From contig NZ_JMIT01000003.1 in the NCBI RefSeq assembly GCF_000731675.1, positions 354,058 through 418,057 of the forward strand: 64,000 nucleotides of DNA, in the 5' to 3' direction. The translations under genes were made by a program, and so were the position numbers. The notes beneath the pieces are model-generated. The model did no database searches. It was not told the DNA's origin and saw only the letters and a program-made list of their open reading frames with translations. Shown here one piece after another: positions 43,678-52,954 of the stretch. This DNA comes from Pseudomonas capeferrum. Lineage in GTDB: Bacteria > Pseudomonadota > Gammaproteobacteria > Pseudomonadales > Pseudomonadaceae. Numbering within the stretch: the stretch's first letter is position 1; every line of letters starts with the position of its first letter.

Positions 43678-46600
43678 ATGCAGCTCCCATCCGACTGGAG
43701 CGCTCCTGACATGCCCCCCGCCGCCCCCCTTGGTCATCTCTCCTTCAGGCACCTGGTTGCTGCCTGCTTTGCCGAACGCCCCAGCTTGCGTAGCGTCATG
43801 GCCAGGGCCGCCTTCGAAGCGCTGGCAGACCGTTACCCCTGGATTCGCAGCAACCACCCGCAGCTCCAGTCTCTCGAAGGCATGACCATCCTCCCCGCGC
43901 CAGCAGGCGATGGCTCAGTCTGGCAGCGTGATCTGGTCGAGACGTTGCTCGAGCACTTCCTGAGCAGCAGCCCCATGGCCCTGGCCGCCACCGACCAGCT
44001 CAGCCTGTCGCCGCCCGAGGTTTTTCGCCCACAGCCGCAAGCCCCCGTCATTGAACTGCGCATGGCTGAGGTGAACCAGGTATTCGACGAGGTGCTGGCA
44101 ACCCTCATCGAAACGTTCCAACACGCGCAGGCCAGCTTCTGGTGTGGGCGCGATGGCGACTCGGATGTGTCCCGCTTGCGCTGGCTGGAGCAGGTGCTCA
44201 AGGCCGCGTTGCTCAATGCGATCGAGCGCATGGGCCTGAACGAGGACGAGAAGAACCTGTTGTACGGGTTGGTCGCCGAAGACAACGCCACCCCTGCCGT
44301 GCAGGGCCTGCAGGTATCGCTTCAGCAGCAAAGTGTCGAGCATCGGCTGGTATCGGCGGACCTGCTGGTGATCGCGGAGCGCGATGAGCGTCGCCTGGTG
44401 CTCTGGTGCCAGCCATCAGGCACTGTACGTCGCTTCGACGACCTCGCCGAGTTCGCCTGCGCGCTGCGCGACGCGCTGGCCGACCGCTATGATTTCGACA
44501 CACTCTCTTGGGCCTGCGAACCGGTTAACGGCTGCGCCTTCCGCTACCAGGCCAGCCAGTTGCTCAACGCTGCCCTGCAGAACATCGAGCGCGTGCAGCT
44601 TTACCCGATCGCCCAGGCGCGTGAGCTGGAAAGCCTTTACAGCCAACTCAGCGACCCCTCCTCTGCGTTCACCGACGCCGGCAGCACCGACCAGCAGGCG
44701 CCCGCCATCCCCCTGCCGGGCTGGCTTGCCCAGGCCAGTGCCACCGACCGTTTCCGCTACCACATGGCAATGCTGGCATTGTCCTCGCGTCAAGCGTTGG
44801 CAAAGGGCACGCCGGCGCTTGCTGATCTCGAGGACCTTCAGCACTACACCGCCCGGCGCCTGCGAGAACAGATGCACGCGGACCACCCAGACAAAACAAG
44901 CGTGGACCCCGACCACCTGCTCATCACGATCTCGCAGGTCGTCGAGGCATCGTCCAACGGGCCGGCCCGCCTGGAACCCCTTGAAAACATCACCCTTACC
45001 GAACTGGCTATCGCGCGCTTGCAGCCGAGCCAGCATGAAGTGGCCTCGGCCGTAACCATGGACAGCACCCAGGCCGCCGAGGGTTGGCTGACCCTCGACT
45101 ACATCAACGGGCTGGTACACACGCTCGACGTCGGGGGTCAGTACCCCCTATACCTCCATGCCCGGCTGCAAGACCCGACTGATCGAGTCAAGCGCATCCA
45201 GGGCTTCGCCAGGCAATGGCGCAGCACCCTGCTGTTTGACGCGCTGCAAGCCAAGATCGAGGGGCATCTGAGTGAGCGTGCATGCCAGGCACTGGCTGAA
45301 TTCTGCGATGACTCGACAGCTGCCGCGACCGCGATAAAAGTGGCCCCTCTGGCCTTCAACTGTGCAGCGGGCGCCACCAAGGCGAACCGGGTACGTGGCA
45401 TGTTTCTGATCGAGGTTGTACAGACCCGGTCCTGGATACTCTACTGCCCTCTTGGCGCAAGCCGAAGCTTGCACGAGTACGCCAGCCAGGCGCAGCTCAT
45501 GGCCAGCATCCGTGCCGCCGGTGAGTTGCAACGAAATATTCTGGCCTGGCTGGATGATGCTGACCGCCCGATCTACGAAAACGATGGTTTCACCCTCCCC
45601 CACTTGCACCCTCACCTGTCCGAACTGGCAGATCTGCTGGGGCCCGGCACAATGATGAGCGACCATGCCCTGGAGCAGTTGCGTGCGCCGGCCAGTCTGG
45701 CCTTCAAGGCGTGGGCAGACGACTTGGACAGCCAACTGCTCGAGGCACATGCCGAGGCGATGTTGCTGCTGGCCTCACGGCAGAGTGTCTCCAATGCCCA
45801 ACAGCGCTGGGCGATGGTCATCCAACTGGGCTGGCTGGCGTTCAACACGGTCACCGTGCTGCTGCGCGGGCCTGCGGCGACAGTAGCCTGGCTGGTCTCG
45901 GCGTTTATCAGCGTGAAAGCCGACCTGGCAGCACTGTCCCAGGGCAGCCTTGAGGAAAAGGCCCTGGCCTGCTCCGACCTGTTGTTCAGTATCGCCATGC
46001 TATTGGTGCATACGCCTGCCACGGCGCGCCCTGAAACGAGCCCGCCCGGGCAAACCGGGGTGCACCTGGGTGGGCCTTTGCCTCGGCAAGCGGGCAGCGC
46101 GACGCCACAGGAACAGCCTCAGGCCAGAGACTGGCTCCCCCCCACAGAACACGCTATGCCCACGACGTTCAGGGTGAGCGCCTGGAGCGACAACCAACGC
46201 CTGGGCAATTTGCCCGACGCAGCACGCAGCGCCCTGCTCGAACTGCGCGCCAACGTTGACCTGCATGGGCTGGCTGCACAGCCGCAAGGACGCCTGCGCG
46301 GGCTCTACAACATCGACGGGCGCTATTACGTGAAGCTGGGAGCCGCCACCTACGAAGTCGAAGAGAGCTGGTCGGGGGTTCGCATCATCGGGCCCGACAC
46401 CAGCAAAGGCGACTGGGCGGCGCAGGGGGGCGAATGGGATGGCTACCTCATCGTCGGCCGCGAGCGCAGCAGAGGGCCGTGGCTGACCCGCTGGAACGGC
46501 GAATGGGCGATCGATTTGCGGCTGGCGGGCGGCATGCCCAGGTCGCGCAAGACGATGCTCGATGAAAATCGACGGGCAATGGTTGCCTTGCAGGAAAACC

Positions 46601-48429
46601 GCAAACGCAACGACGACGAACTGGTGAAGAACGAGCGCTTCATTGAACGCTACCTGACGCTGACCCAAGCCTACGACAATGCCGCAGCGGCATTCAGGCA
46701 GACGGTGAAACAGTACCCGGGCGTGGCCCGCAACGAGCTACCCGAAGCACTGCAGACGCAGTTGCGCACGCTTCAGACCATGCGCAACGAGGCCCAGCCA
46801 CACCTGCAGATACTGTCACTGACGTACGAAAAACAGGTCAACTTGCTAACCTCGCAAATCGAGCTGTTTGGCCAAATGAGCGAGCCCCGATTCGCCAGGT
46901 TCGACCCAAACAGCAGATCGGCTTACGCCCGCGGCCAGTGGTCGGAGCAACTGCTCGAAACGGACGTGCATCTTTATCACCGTTTGCTCGACCTGACCGA
47001 CTATGACGTCCTCAAGCAACAGTCCGAGCAATTGGCCAGGCTACCCTTTGGTGAAGAACAGGGGCTGCTGTACCTTGCCTACCGCGATAACGTGGAAGCT
47101 GCCCACGCCACCCACAAGCGCTTGCTGGCGGTCAGTGAACGCCTCGACCAGAACCTCGCCCAAGCCCTGGCCGACACCAGCCTGCAGTTCGAAGGCAAGC
47201 AGGCAAAGCTTGAGGAGGTCATCGGCCAACGCCACTTTTCAACCGTCATCATGCGCGCTCAGTTACTCGCCGACCTGGCCCAGCTGAGTGTCGACAGAGA
47301 TCAACTCACCCGTGAAAACTTCAACGAGCTGCTGCGCATGCAGGCAGCGCTGCGCAACCCTGGCTTCCAAGCGGCATTGCTAAGCCATGATGGCCTGGCC
47401 GCGGCAAACTTGCCCGCCGAGGAACAGGCAGAAATCCTCGGCACTGCATTGCGTGAATACGAGACATCGCTGGGTAAAGCCAACTACTTGTTGTCATTGA
47501 ACGAGCCAGCACTGAACGCTGCACGCGTGGAGCAATACATAAGCCAGTTGACGGCCTTGAAGTCATCGGCCGAGCATGACCTGAACAACGCGCTGCGCGC
47601 CGGTGAAAGCGGTGAGCCGGCGCAAGCCCGCCAGGTGACTTACCGAGGGCGGCCAGGCAAACGCAAGCTGATCCGCACCACGCAAGGCAGAACGATCCTG
47701 GCCGAACAGGCTCAGGACAACGGCGTGGCGACGCAGAACGACCCATTGACCCAGCAGACCATTGAGTACCAGCAGCGCAGCGATCAGTGGGAACAACTCC
47801 CCAGCATCGCCACCCCTCGCAGCAATGCCTACTTGCGTCAGGTCGGCACCAGCCTGCTCGCGCAGAAAGCCGACAAGCTTGCCCTGATCGCCCGCTACTC
47901 GAAGGAACCCAATAGCCTGGCAGACCTGATGGACTGGCAGATTCAGGACATGGCCGACATCGCCCGTCAACTGACGGCCGGGCCAGCCGACGGCCAGGCC
48001 CTGGCGGTGCAGCTGAACGAAGCCGTCGCGCAGTTGCAGGCAGAAAAGCGCCGCTTGCTAACCGATGCCTACTTCAACACCCAACACCCGGACAGCACGG
48101 CTCTGCGCTACCTGTACCAGGAGGGCCATATCGAGATCGCACTGGCCAAGACGCGCAAACGGCTCAAGCAAAATGACTACCTGGATGTGTATGCCATCCA
48201 TCGCATACAACCCAGGCAGAAACTCTGGGAAGCGCACTTTCACTACACCAGTGCCCAAGCCGCGCCGCGTGAGTTCGCCAAAGGCCACTTGAAGTTCTGG
48301 GAGCCACGGGCGATGAACCGAGACGAACGCCTGCAGCGCTCACACGACTCGGCAGAGCGGATAAACATCTACCGGGGCGATTTGCGCCTTGAGCAGATCG
48401 ATGGGGTGATCCCGTTCCCGTCCGTCTGA
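43678..48429 (+). CDS. Large toxin-like protein, dermonecrotic-toxin/DUF6543-type, accessory
   Basis: The 1583-residue protein is inferred to be a polymorphic or contact-type toxin, not recognised to a catalytic family. The N-terminal ~700 residues resemble pseudomonad 'dermonecrotic toxin domain' (DUF6543) proteins: 'SFWCGRDGDSDVSRLRWLEQVLKAALLNA' near 165, then 'LVSADLLVIAERDERRLVLWCQPSG'. Residues about 710-785 hold two hydrophobic stretches and could insert in a membrane. Residues 870-940 have a beta-hairpin motif ('RLRGLYNIDGRYYVKLGAATYEV', 'GYLIVGRERSRGPWLTRWNGEW'). Residues 960-1480 are mostly coiled coil, and a compact basic and aromatic segment ends the protein. There is no signal peptide and no adjacent immunity gene is evident. 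Confidence 0.7.
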   Translation: MQLPSDWSAPDMPPAAPLGHLSFRHLVAACFAERPSLRSVMARAAFEALADRYPWIRSNHPQLQSLEGMTILPAPAGDGSVWQRDLVETLLEHFLSSSPMALAATDQLSLSPPEVFRPQPQAPVIELRMAEVNQVFDEVLATLIETFQHAQASFWCGRDGDSDVSRLRWLEQVLKAALLNAIERMGLNEDEKNLLYGLVAEDNATPAVQGLQVSLQQQSVEHRLVSADLLVIAERDERRLVLWCQPSGTVRRFDDLAEFACALRDALADRYDFDTLSWACEPVNGCAFRYQASQLLNAALQNIERVQLYPIAQARELESLYSQLSDPSSAFTDAGSTDQQAPAIPLPGWLAQASATDRFRYHMAMLALSSRQALAKGTPALADLEDLQHYTARRLREQMHADHPDKTSVDPDHLLITISQVVEASSNGPARLEPLENITLTELAIARLQPSQHEVASAVTMDSTQAAEGWLTLDYINGLVHTLDVGGQYPLYLHARLQDPTDRVKRIQGFARQWRSTLLFDALQAKIEGHLSERACQALAEFCDDSTAAATAIKVAPLAFNCAAGATKANRVRGMFLIEVVQTRSWILYCPLGASRSLHEYASQAQLMASIRAAGELQRNILAWLDDADRPIYENDGFTLPHLHPHLSELADLLGPGTMMSDHALEQLRAPASLAFKAWADDLDSQLLEAHAEAMLLLASRQSVSNAQQRWAMVIQLGWLAFNTVTVLLRGPAATVAWLVSAFISVKADLAALSQGSLEEKALACSDLLFSIAMLLVHTPATARPETSPPGQTGVHLGGPLPRQAGSATPQEQPQARDWLPPTEHAMPTTFRVSAWSDNQRLGNLPDAARSALLELRANVDLHGLAAQPQGRLRGLYNIDGRYYVKLGAATYEVEESWSGVRIIGPDTSKGDWAAQGGEWDGYLIVGRERSRGPWLTRWNGEWAIDLRLAGGMPRSRKTMLDENRRAMVALQENRKRNDDELVKNERFIERYLTLTQAYDNAAAAFRQTVKQYPGVARNELPEALQTQLRTLQTMRNEAQPHLQILSLTYEKQVNLLTSQIELFGQMSEPRFARFDPNSRSAYARGQWSEQLLETDVHLYHRLLDLTDYDVLKQQSEQLARLPFGEEQGLLYLAYRDNVEAAHATHKRLLAVSERLDQNLAQALADTSLQFEGKQAKLEEVIGQRHFSTVIMRAQLLADLAQLSVDRDQLTRENFNELLRMQAALRNPGFQAALLSHDGLAAANLPAEEQAEILGTALREYETSLGKANYLLSLNEPALNAARVEQYISQLTALKSSAEHDLNNALRAGESGEPAQARQVTYRGRPGKRKLIRTTQGRTILAEQAQDNGVATQNDPLTQQTIEYQQRSDQWEQLPSIATPRSNAYLRQVGTSLLAQKADKLALIARYSKEPNSLADLMDWQIQDMADIARQLTAGPADGQALAVQLNEAVAQLQAEKRRLLTDAYFNTQHPDSTALRYLYQEGHIEIALAKTRKRLKQNDYLDVYAIHRIQPRQKLWEAHFHYTSAQAAPREFAKGHLKFWEPRAMNRDERLQRSHDSAERINIYRGDLRLEQIDGVIPFPSV

Positions 48430-48441
48430 AAACCGCTCGGG

Positions 48442-48717
48442 TCAGGCCAGCGCCTTGTCCAGCGCCCGCTCGATCTCGCCCTTGATGGTGCCGCTCATCA
48501 TCGACAGCATCATGCCCAGTTTCAGCTCGACGCGGATGCTGTCGTCACCGATGTGCACGCTGCCGTTGGCGCCACTGCGTGCCACGTCGACGCGGTCGCC
48601 GTTCCAGGTGGCCTTGAGGTCATATTCGCGGCTCAGCTTGTCCACCAGCGCTTCGGCCTTGGCGCGAGCGGCCTCGCGGCCAAGGGAGTGTTTGCGTTCG
48701 ACGCTGATCTGGGTCAT
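48442..48717 (-). CDS. Polyhydroxyalkanoic acid system family protein
   Basis: This 91-residue protein begins 'QISVERKHSLGREAARAKAEAL' and has 'YDLKATWNGDRVDVARSGANGSVHI' followed by 'VELKLGMMLSMMSGTIKGEIERAL', the pattern of the small 'PHA system' family found beside pha genes. Its molecular role is unknown. The end is only 12 bp from the converging toxin-like gene. In related genomes it follows phaI closely, so the large gene appears to have been inserted between them. The ATG at 48717 gives the family start. Confidence 0.82.
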   Translation of the reverse strand: MTQISVERKHSLGREAARAKAEALVDKLSREYDLKATWNGDRVDVARSGANGSVHIGDDSIRVELKLGMMLSMMSGTIKGEIERALDKALA

Positions 48718-48841
48718 GCGGGTGTTCCTGAATATGAAGACATAATCGGCATTATGCCCGCCCCTGCCCCCCGGCACACCCCGCCAAGACAAATCCGCCC
48801 GTTCGCCCTAGAATGGCGGTAATTTTTTCCGGTGAAGCGAT

Positions 48842-49612
48842 ATGAACGACCAGCGCAAAGGCGAACACGCCGAACCCACCACCCATTTTGGCTACCAGGA
48901 CGTCCCCGAGAGCCAGAAAGCCAAGAAAGTCGCCGAGGTGTTCCACTCGGTGGCGGCCAAGTACGACCTGATGAACGACGTGCTTTCCGGCGGCATGCAC
49001 CGCCTGTGGAAGCGCTTCACCATCGAGCTGTCGGGCGTGCGCAGCGGCAACCGCGTGCTGGACATTGCCGGCGGTACCGGTGACCTGGCCGCCAAGTTCT
49101 CGCGGCTGGTCGGCCCGACCGGGCAGGTAGTGCTGGCCGACATCAACGAGTCGATGCTCAAGGTTGGCCGTGACCGCCTGCTCGACCGTGGCGTGGCGGG
49201 CAACATCGAGTTCGTCCAGGCCGACGCCGAGAAGCTGCCGTTCCCGGACAACCACTTCGACTGCGTGACCATCGCCTTCGGCCTGCGCAACGTCACCCAC
49301 AAGGACGAAGCCATCCGCTCGATGCTGCGCGTGCTCAAGCCGGGCGGGCGCCTGTTGATCCTCGAATTCTCCAAGCCGACCAGCAAGCTGATGTCCAAGG
49401 CCTATGACGCGTACTCGTTCGCCTTCATGCCACTGGCCGGCAAGCTGATCACCAACGACTCGGAAAGCTACCGCTACCTGGCCGAATCGATCCGCATGCA
49501 CCCCGACCAGGAAACCCTCAAGGCCATGATGGTCGACGCCGGCTTCGACCGCGTCACCTACCACAACATGACCAGCGGCATCGTCGCCGTACACCGGGGA
49601 ATCAAGCCCTGA
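48842..49612 (+). CDS. ubiE: Ubiquinone/menaquinone C-methyltransferase UbiE
   Basis: UbiE methylates the ring carbon of 2-polyprenyl-6-methoxy-1,4-benzoquinol, using S-adenosylmethionine. The 256-residue product shows 'KVAEVFHSVAAKYDLMNDVLS' near 25, motif I 'VLDIAGGTGDLAAKF' near 72, and 'NVTHKDEAIRSMLRVLKPGG' near 155. 'RYLAESIRMHPDQETLKAMM' near 215 is family-typical. It starts the ubiE-ubiJ-ubiB unit, and its stop overlaps the ubiJ start by one base. Confidence 0.97.
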   Translation: MNDQRKGEHAEPTTHFGYQDVPESQKAKKVAEVFHSVAAKYDLMNDVLSGGMHRLWKRFTIELSGVRSGNRVLDIAGGTGDLAAKFSRLVGPTGQVVLADINESMLKVGRDRLLDRGVAGNIEFVQADAEKLPFPDNHFDCVTIAFGLRNVTHKDEAIRSMLRVLKPGGRLLILEFSKPTSKLMSKAYDAYSFAFMPLAGKLITNDSESYRYLAESIRMHPDQETLKAMMVDAGFDRVTYHNMTSGIVAVHRGIKP

Positions 49613-50235
49613 TGCTGCTGGCCGGGCTGCTCGCCAGCGTCGAACATGGCCTGAACCGCGTCCTGCGCATGGACAGCACGGCATTGCCGCGGCTGGCTGC
49701 GCTCGAAGGCAAGGTCATCGAGATCGATTGCCGTCAGCCGGCCCTGCAGGTGTTCATCCTGCCCGATGAAGACGGCCTGATGCTGGCCGCGCACTGGGAA
49801 GGCGAGGTCGACTGCAGCCTGCGCGCCCCCGCTGGCAGCCTGGCGCAACTGGCCTTGGCCAGGGACAAGACCGCCGTGTTGCACAGCCCGCAGGTCGAAC
49901 TGCATGGCGACAGCGCCGTACTGCTCGACCTGTTCGGCGTGTTGCAGGACCTGGAGCTGGACTGGGAGCACGAACTGCAGCGTTGGCTCGGCCCGGTCGC
50001 CACCGCGCTGCTGGCAGGCCACATCCGCCTGCGTGCGCGCTGGACCCGCCAAGGCCTGACGCGCTTCAGCCAGAACCTCTCCGAGTACCTGGCCGAAGAG
50101 TCCCGCACCCTGGTCGGCAAACGCGAAGCCGAAGCCGCCTTCAGCGAGCTCGATGCCTTGAAGGTCGATACAGAACGCTTAGAGGCGCGCCTGCTGCGCC
50201 TCTCCCGATCCCTTGATACCAGCGATAACGCATGA
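49612..50235 (+). CDS. ubiJ: Ubiquinone biosynthesis accessory factor UbiJ (SCP2 domain)
   Basis: The 207-residue cytoplasmic protein has an N-terminal SCP2/lipid-binding domain (about residues 15-110: 'LAALEGKVIEIDCRQPALQVFILPDEDGLML') and a C-terminal helical region ('ALLAGHIRLRARWTRQGL', 'SRTLVGKREAEAAFSELDALKVD'). UbiJ with UbiK scaffolds the ubiquinone pathway enzymes. Its start overlaps the ubiE stop and its stop overlaps the ubiB start (ATGA), so the three are translated together. Confidence 0.92.
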   Translation: MLLAGLLASVEHGLNRVLRMDSTALPRLAALEGKVIEIDCRQPALQVFILPDEDGLMLAAHWEGEVDCSLRAPAGSLAQLALARDKTAVLHSPQVELHGDSAVLLDLFGVLQDLELDWEHELQRWLGPVATALLAGHIRLRARWTRQGLTRFSQNLSEYLAEESRTLVGKREAEAAFSELDALKVDTERLEARLLRLSRSLDTSDNA

Positions 50236-51851
50236 AGCTGCTCGCCGTCCGCCGTCTCTTTCGCATCCAGCGTGTGGTGATCCGCTACCGCCTCGATGAC
50301 CTGCTGTTCGACCTGCCCCTGCCCTGGTGGCTGATGAGCCTGCGCCTGCTGATGCCCTGGCGCTGGCTGCCGCGCACGCCCTCCGCGCTCAGCCGTGGCG
50401 CGCGCCTGCGCCTGGCGCTGCAGGACCTGGGGCCGATCTTCATCAAGTTCGGCCAGCTGCTGTCCACCCGCCGCGACCTGCTGCCCACCGACATCGCCGA
50501 CGAACTGATGCTGCTGCAAGACCGCGTGCCGCCGTTCGACCCGAAAAAGGCCGTGGCATTGATCGAGGAGCAGCTCGGCGCCAAGGTCGGTGAGGTGTTC
50601 AGCCGTTTCGACGTCGAACCGCTGGCCTCGGCCTCGGTGGCCCAGGTACACGCCGCGCGCCTGAAGAGCGGCGAAGAAGTCGTGGTCAAGGTGGTACGCC
50701 CGGGCCTCAAACCGATCATTGCCCAGGACCTGGCCTGGCTGTTCCTGATCGCCAAGGGCGCCGAGCGGGTGTCTGCCGACGCTCGCCGCCTGCACCCGGT
50801 CGAAGTGGTCAACGATTACGAAAAGACCATCTACGACGAACTCGACCTGCTCCGCGAGGCGGCCAACGCCAGCCAGTTGCGGCGCAACTTCGAGGGCTCC
50901 GAGCTGATGTACGTGCCCCAGGTCTACTGGGACCTGTGCCGGCCCAAGGTGCTGGTGATGGAGCGCATCTACGGCGTGCCGGTCACCGACATGGCAACCC
51001 TGGCCGACCAGCGTACCGACATGAAGCTGCTGGCCGAGCGCGGTGTGGAGGTGTTCTTCACCCAGGTGTTCCGTGACAGCTTCTTCCATGCCGACATGCA
51101 CCCCGGCAACATTTTCGTCAGCACGGTAAAGCCGTGGAGCCCGCAGTACATCGCCATCGACTGCGGCATCGTCGGCAGCCTCACCGCAGAGGACCAGGAC
51201 TACCTGGCGCGCAACCTGATCGCCTTCTTCAAGCGTGATTACCGCCGCGTCGCGCAACTGCACATCGATTCGGGCTGGGTGCCGGCGCACACCAAGGTCA
51301 ATGAGTTCGAAGCCGCGATCCGTACCGTGTGCGAGCCGATCTTCGAAAAACCGTTGAAAGACATTTCCTTCGGCCAGGTGCTGATGCGCCTGTTCCAGAC
51401 CGCCCGGCGCTTCAACATGGAGGTCCAGCCGCAACTGGTGTTGCTGCAGAAGACCCTGCTCAACATCGAGGGCCTGGGCCGCCAGCTGTACCCCGACCTG
51501 GACCTGTGGAGCACCGCCAAACCGTTTCTGGAACGCTGGATGCGCGAGCGCTACAGCCCAAAGGCCATGGTCGGCAACCTGTACAGCCAGGCCGAGCAAC
51601 TGCCGCACCTGGCCGGCATGACCCGCGACCTGCTCGAACGCCTGTCGCAACCGCACCTGCACGACCCGCAACTGCCCCAGCGGCGCCGCCAGGGCGACCG
51701 CTGGGCACTGCGCCTGCTCGGCGCCGGCCTGCTCGGCGGTGGCGCGGTACTGGCCGCAGGTGCCGCCGAGGCCGCCAGCCTGGCCGCCCCGGCCGCCTGG
51801 CCGGCATGGCTGATGCTGGCCGCTGGCCTTTACCTGATCGTGCGCCAATAG
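50232..51851 (+). CDS. ubiB: UbiB, ABC1/ADCK-family kinase-like protein for ubiquinone synthesis
   Basis: The 539-residue protein has an N-terminal 'GARLRLALQDLGPIFIKFGQLLSTRRDLLP' near 56-85 with the KxGQ motif specific to UbiB, 'SVAQVHAARL' near 136, and 'VVVKVVRPGL' with the ATP-binding Lys near 150. 'FFHADMHPGNIFV' near 285 and 'AIDCGIVGSL' near 310 are the kinase-like catalytic and metal motifs. The C-terminal 60 residues hold two hydrophobic segments, an inner-membrane anchor. UbiB supports ubiquinone synthesis, perhaps by extracting lipid precursors with ATP. Confidence 0.97.
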   Translation: MKLLAVRRLFRIQRVVIRYRLDDLLFDLPLPWWLMSLRLLMPWRWLPRTPSALSRGARLRLALQDLGPIFIKFGQLLSTRRDLLPTDIADELMLLQDRVPPFDPKKAVALIEEQLGAKVGEVFSRFDVEPLASASVAQVHAARLKSGEEVVVKVVRPGLKPIIAQDLAWLFLIAKGAERVSADARRLHPVEVVNDYEKTIYDELDLLREAANASQLRRNFEGSELMYVPQVYWDLCRPKVLVMERIYGVPVTDMATLADQRTDMKLLAERGVEVFFTQVFRDSFFHADMHPGNIFVSTVKPWSPQYIAIDCGIVGSLTAEDQDYLARNLIAFFKRDYRRVAQLHIDSGWVPAHTKVNEFEAAIRTVCEPIFEKPLKDISFGQVLMRLFQTARRFNMEVQPQLVLLQKTLLNIEGLGRQLYPDLDLWSTAKPFLERWMRERYSPKAMVGNLYSQAEQLPHLAGMTRDLLERLSQPHLHDPQLPQRRRQGDRWALRLLGAGLLGGGAVLAAGAAEAASLAAPAAWPAWLMLAAGLYLIVRQ

Positions 51852-51923
51852 CCAGCCGCGCCTCTGGCTGGCACACTAGCGCAAAGGGCCCGGCACAGGA
51901 GCGGGTCCGTTTTGGAGTCGACG

Positions 51924-52316
51924 ATGAAAGACTGGCTGGACGAGATCAAGTGGAACAGCGATGGCCTGGTACCGGCCATTGCCCAGGACCACAAGACCGG
52001 ACGCGTGCTGATGATGGCCTGGATGAACCGCGAATCCCTGGCCCTGACTGCCGCCGAGCAACGCGCCATCTACTGGTCGCGCTCGCGTGGCAAACTGTGG
52101 CGCAAGGGCGAGGAGTCCGGCCATGTACAGAAATTGCACGAAATGCGCCTGGACTGTGATGCCGACGTGATCATCCTGATGGTCGAGCAACTGGGCCATA
52201 TCGCCTGCCATACCGGCCGCGAAAGCTGCTTCTACCGCGTCTACGAAGACGGCCAATGGCAAACCGTCGACCCGGTCCTGAAGGACCCGGACGCCATCTA
52301 TAGCGCAGGACACTGA
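51924..52316 (+). CDS. hisI: Phosphoribosyl-AMP cyclohydrolase
   Basis: HisI opens the purine ring of phosphoribosyl-AMP in histidine synthesis and needs Zn and Mg. The 130-residue product has 'LMMAWMNRESLALT' near 32, 'YWSRSRGKLWRKGEESGH' near 52, and 'DCDADVIILMVEQLGHIACHTGRESCFY' near 78-106, with the Asp and Cys metal ligands. Here the enzyme is separate from HisE, unlike the fused E. coli protein. ATG 51924 has a ggag site; an upstream TTG in frame is not needed. Confidence 0.97.
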   Translation: MKDWLDEIKWNSDGLVPAIAQDHKTGRVLMMAWMNRESLALTAAEQRAIYWSRSRGKLWRKGEESGHVQKLHEMRLDCDADVIILMVEQLGHIACHTGRESCFYRVYEDGQWQTVDPVLKDPDAIYSAGH

Positions 52317-52317
52317 C

Positions 52318-52653
52318 ATGAGCGACACCCTCAACCGCCTGGCCGAAGTGCTTGAACAACGCAAGCACGCGGCGCCCGACAGCTCCTACGTGGCAAGCCT
52401 GCATCACAAGGGCCTGAACAAGATCCTCGAGAAGCTCGGCGAAGAGTCCATCGAGACGATCATTGCCGCCAAGGATGCTGCGATCAGCAAGGATTACAGC
52501 GATGTCATCTATGAAACCGCCGACCTGTGGTTTCATAGCATGGTGATGCTCAGCGCGTTGGGGCAGCATCCACAGGCCGTGCTCGATGAACTGGAGCGCC
52601 GTTTCGGGCTTTCCGGGCATGACGAGAAGGCTGCGCGTCAACCTTCCGCCTGA
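52318..52653 (+). CDS. hisE: Phosphoribosyl-ATP pyrophosphohydrolase
   Basis: HisE hydrolyses phosphoribosyl-ATP to phosphoribosyl-AMP, the step before HisI. The 111-residue product is an all-helical MazG-fold enzyme with 'SYVASLHHKGLNKILEKLGEESIE' near 23-46 and 'YSDVIYETADLWFHSMVML' near 61-80, which carry the acidic metal ligands (ExxE and ExxD). It starts two bases after the hisI stop. tatA follows 25 bp downstream. Confidence 0.96.
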   Translation: MSDTLNRLAEVLEQRKHAAPDSSYVASLHHKGLNKILEKLGEESIETIIAAKDAAISKDYSDVIYETADLWFHSMVMLSALGQHPQAVLDELERRFGLSGHDEKAARQPSA

Positions 52654-52678
52654 CTGAATAGAATTCTAGGAGAGCAAC

Positions 52679-52951
52679 ATGGGTATCTTTGACTGGAAAC
52701 ACTGGATTGTACTGCTGGTGGTGGTAGTGCTGGTGTTCGGCACCAAGAAGCTGAAAAACTTCGGCAGCGACCTCGGCGAGTCGATCAAGGGCTTTCGCAA
52801 GGCCATGAGCGACGAAGAGAACAAGCCGGCCGAGCAGACGCCGCCGCCTGCACAGCCCGTTCCGCCAGTGCAGAACACTGCCCAGCAGGCCCAGGGCCAC
52901 ACCATCGAGGGCCAGGCCCAGCCGGTCCAAGAGCCACAGCGGAAAGACTGA
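52679..52951 (+). CDS. tatA: Twin-arginine translocase subunit TatA
   Basis: The 90-residue protein has one N-terminal membrane segment ('HWIVLLVVVVLVFGTKKL', residues 7-24) with the FG-T/K-K turn, then an amphipathic helix ('LGESIKGFRKAMSDEE') and a Pro/Gln-rich tail. TatA oligomers form the channel for folded proteins. The ATG at 52679 has a strong aggaga site. It is first in the tatABC group, after hisE, an order conserved in pseudomonads. Confidence 0.97.
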   Translation: MGIFDWKHWIVLLVVVVLVFGTKKLKNFGSDLGESIKGFRKAMSDEENKPAEQTPPPAQPVPPVQNTAQQAQGHTIEGQAQPVQEPQRKD

Positions 52952-52954
52952 CCC

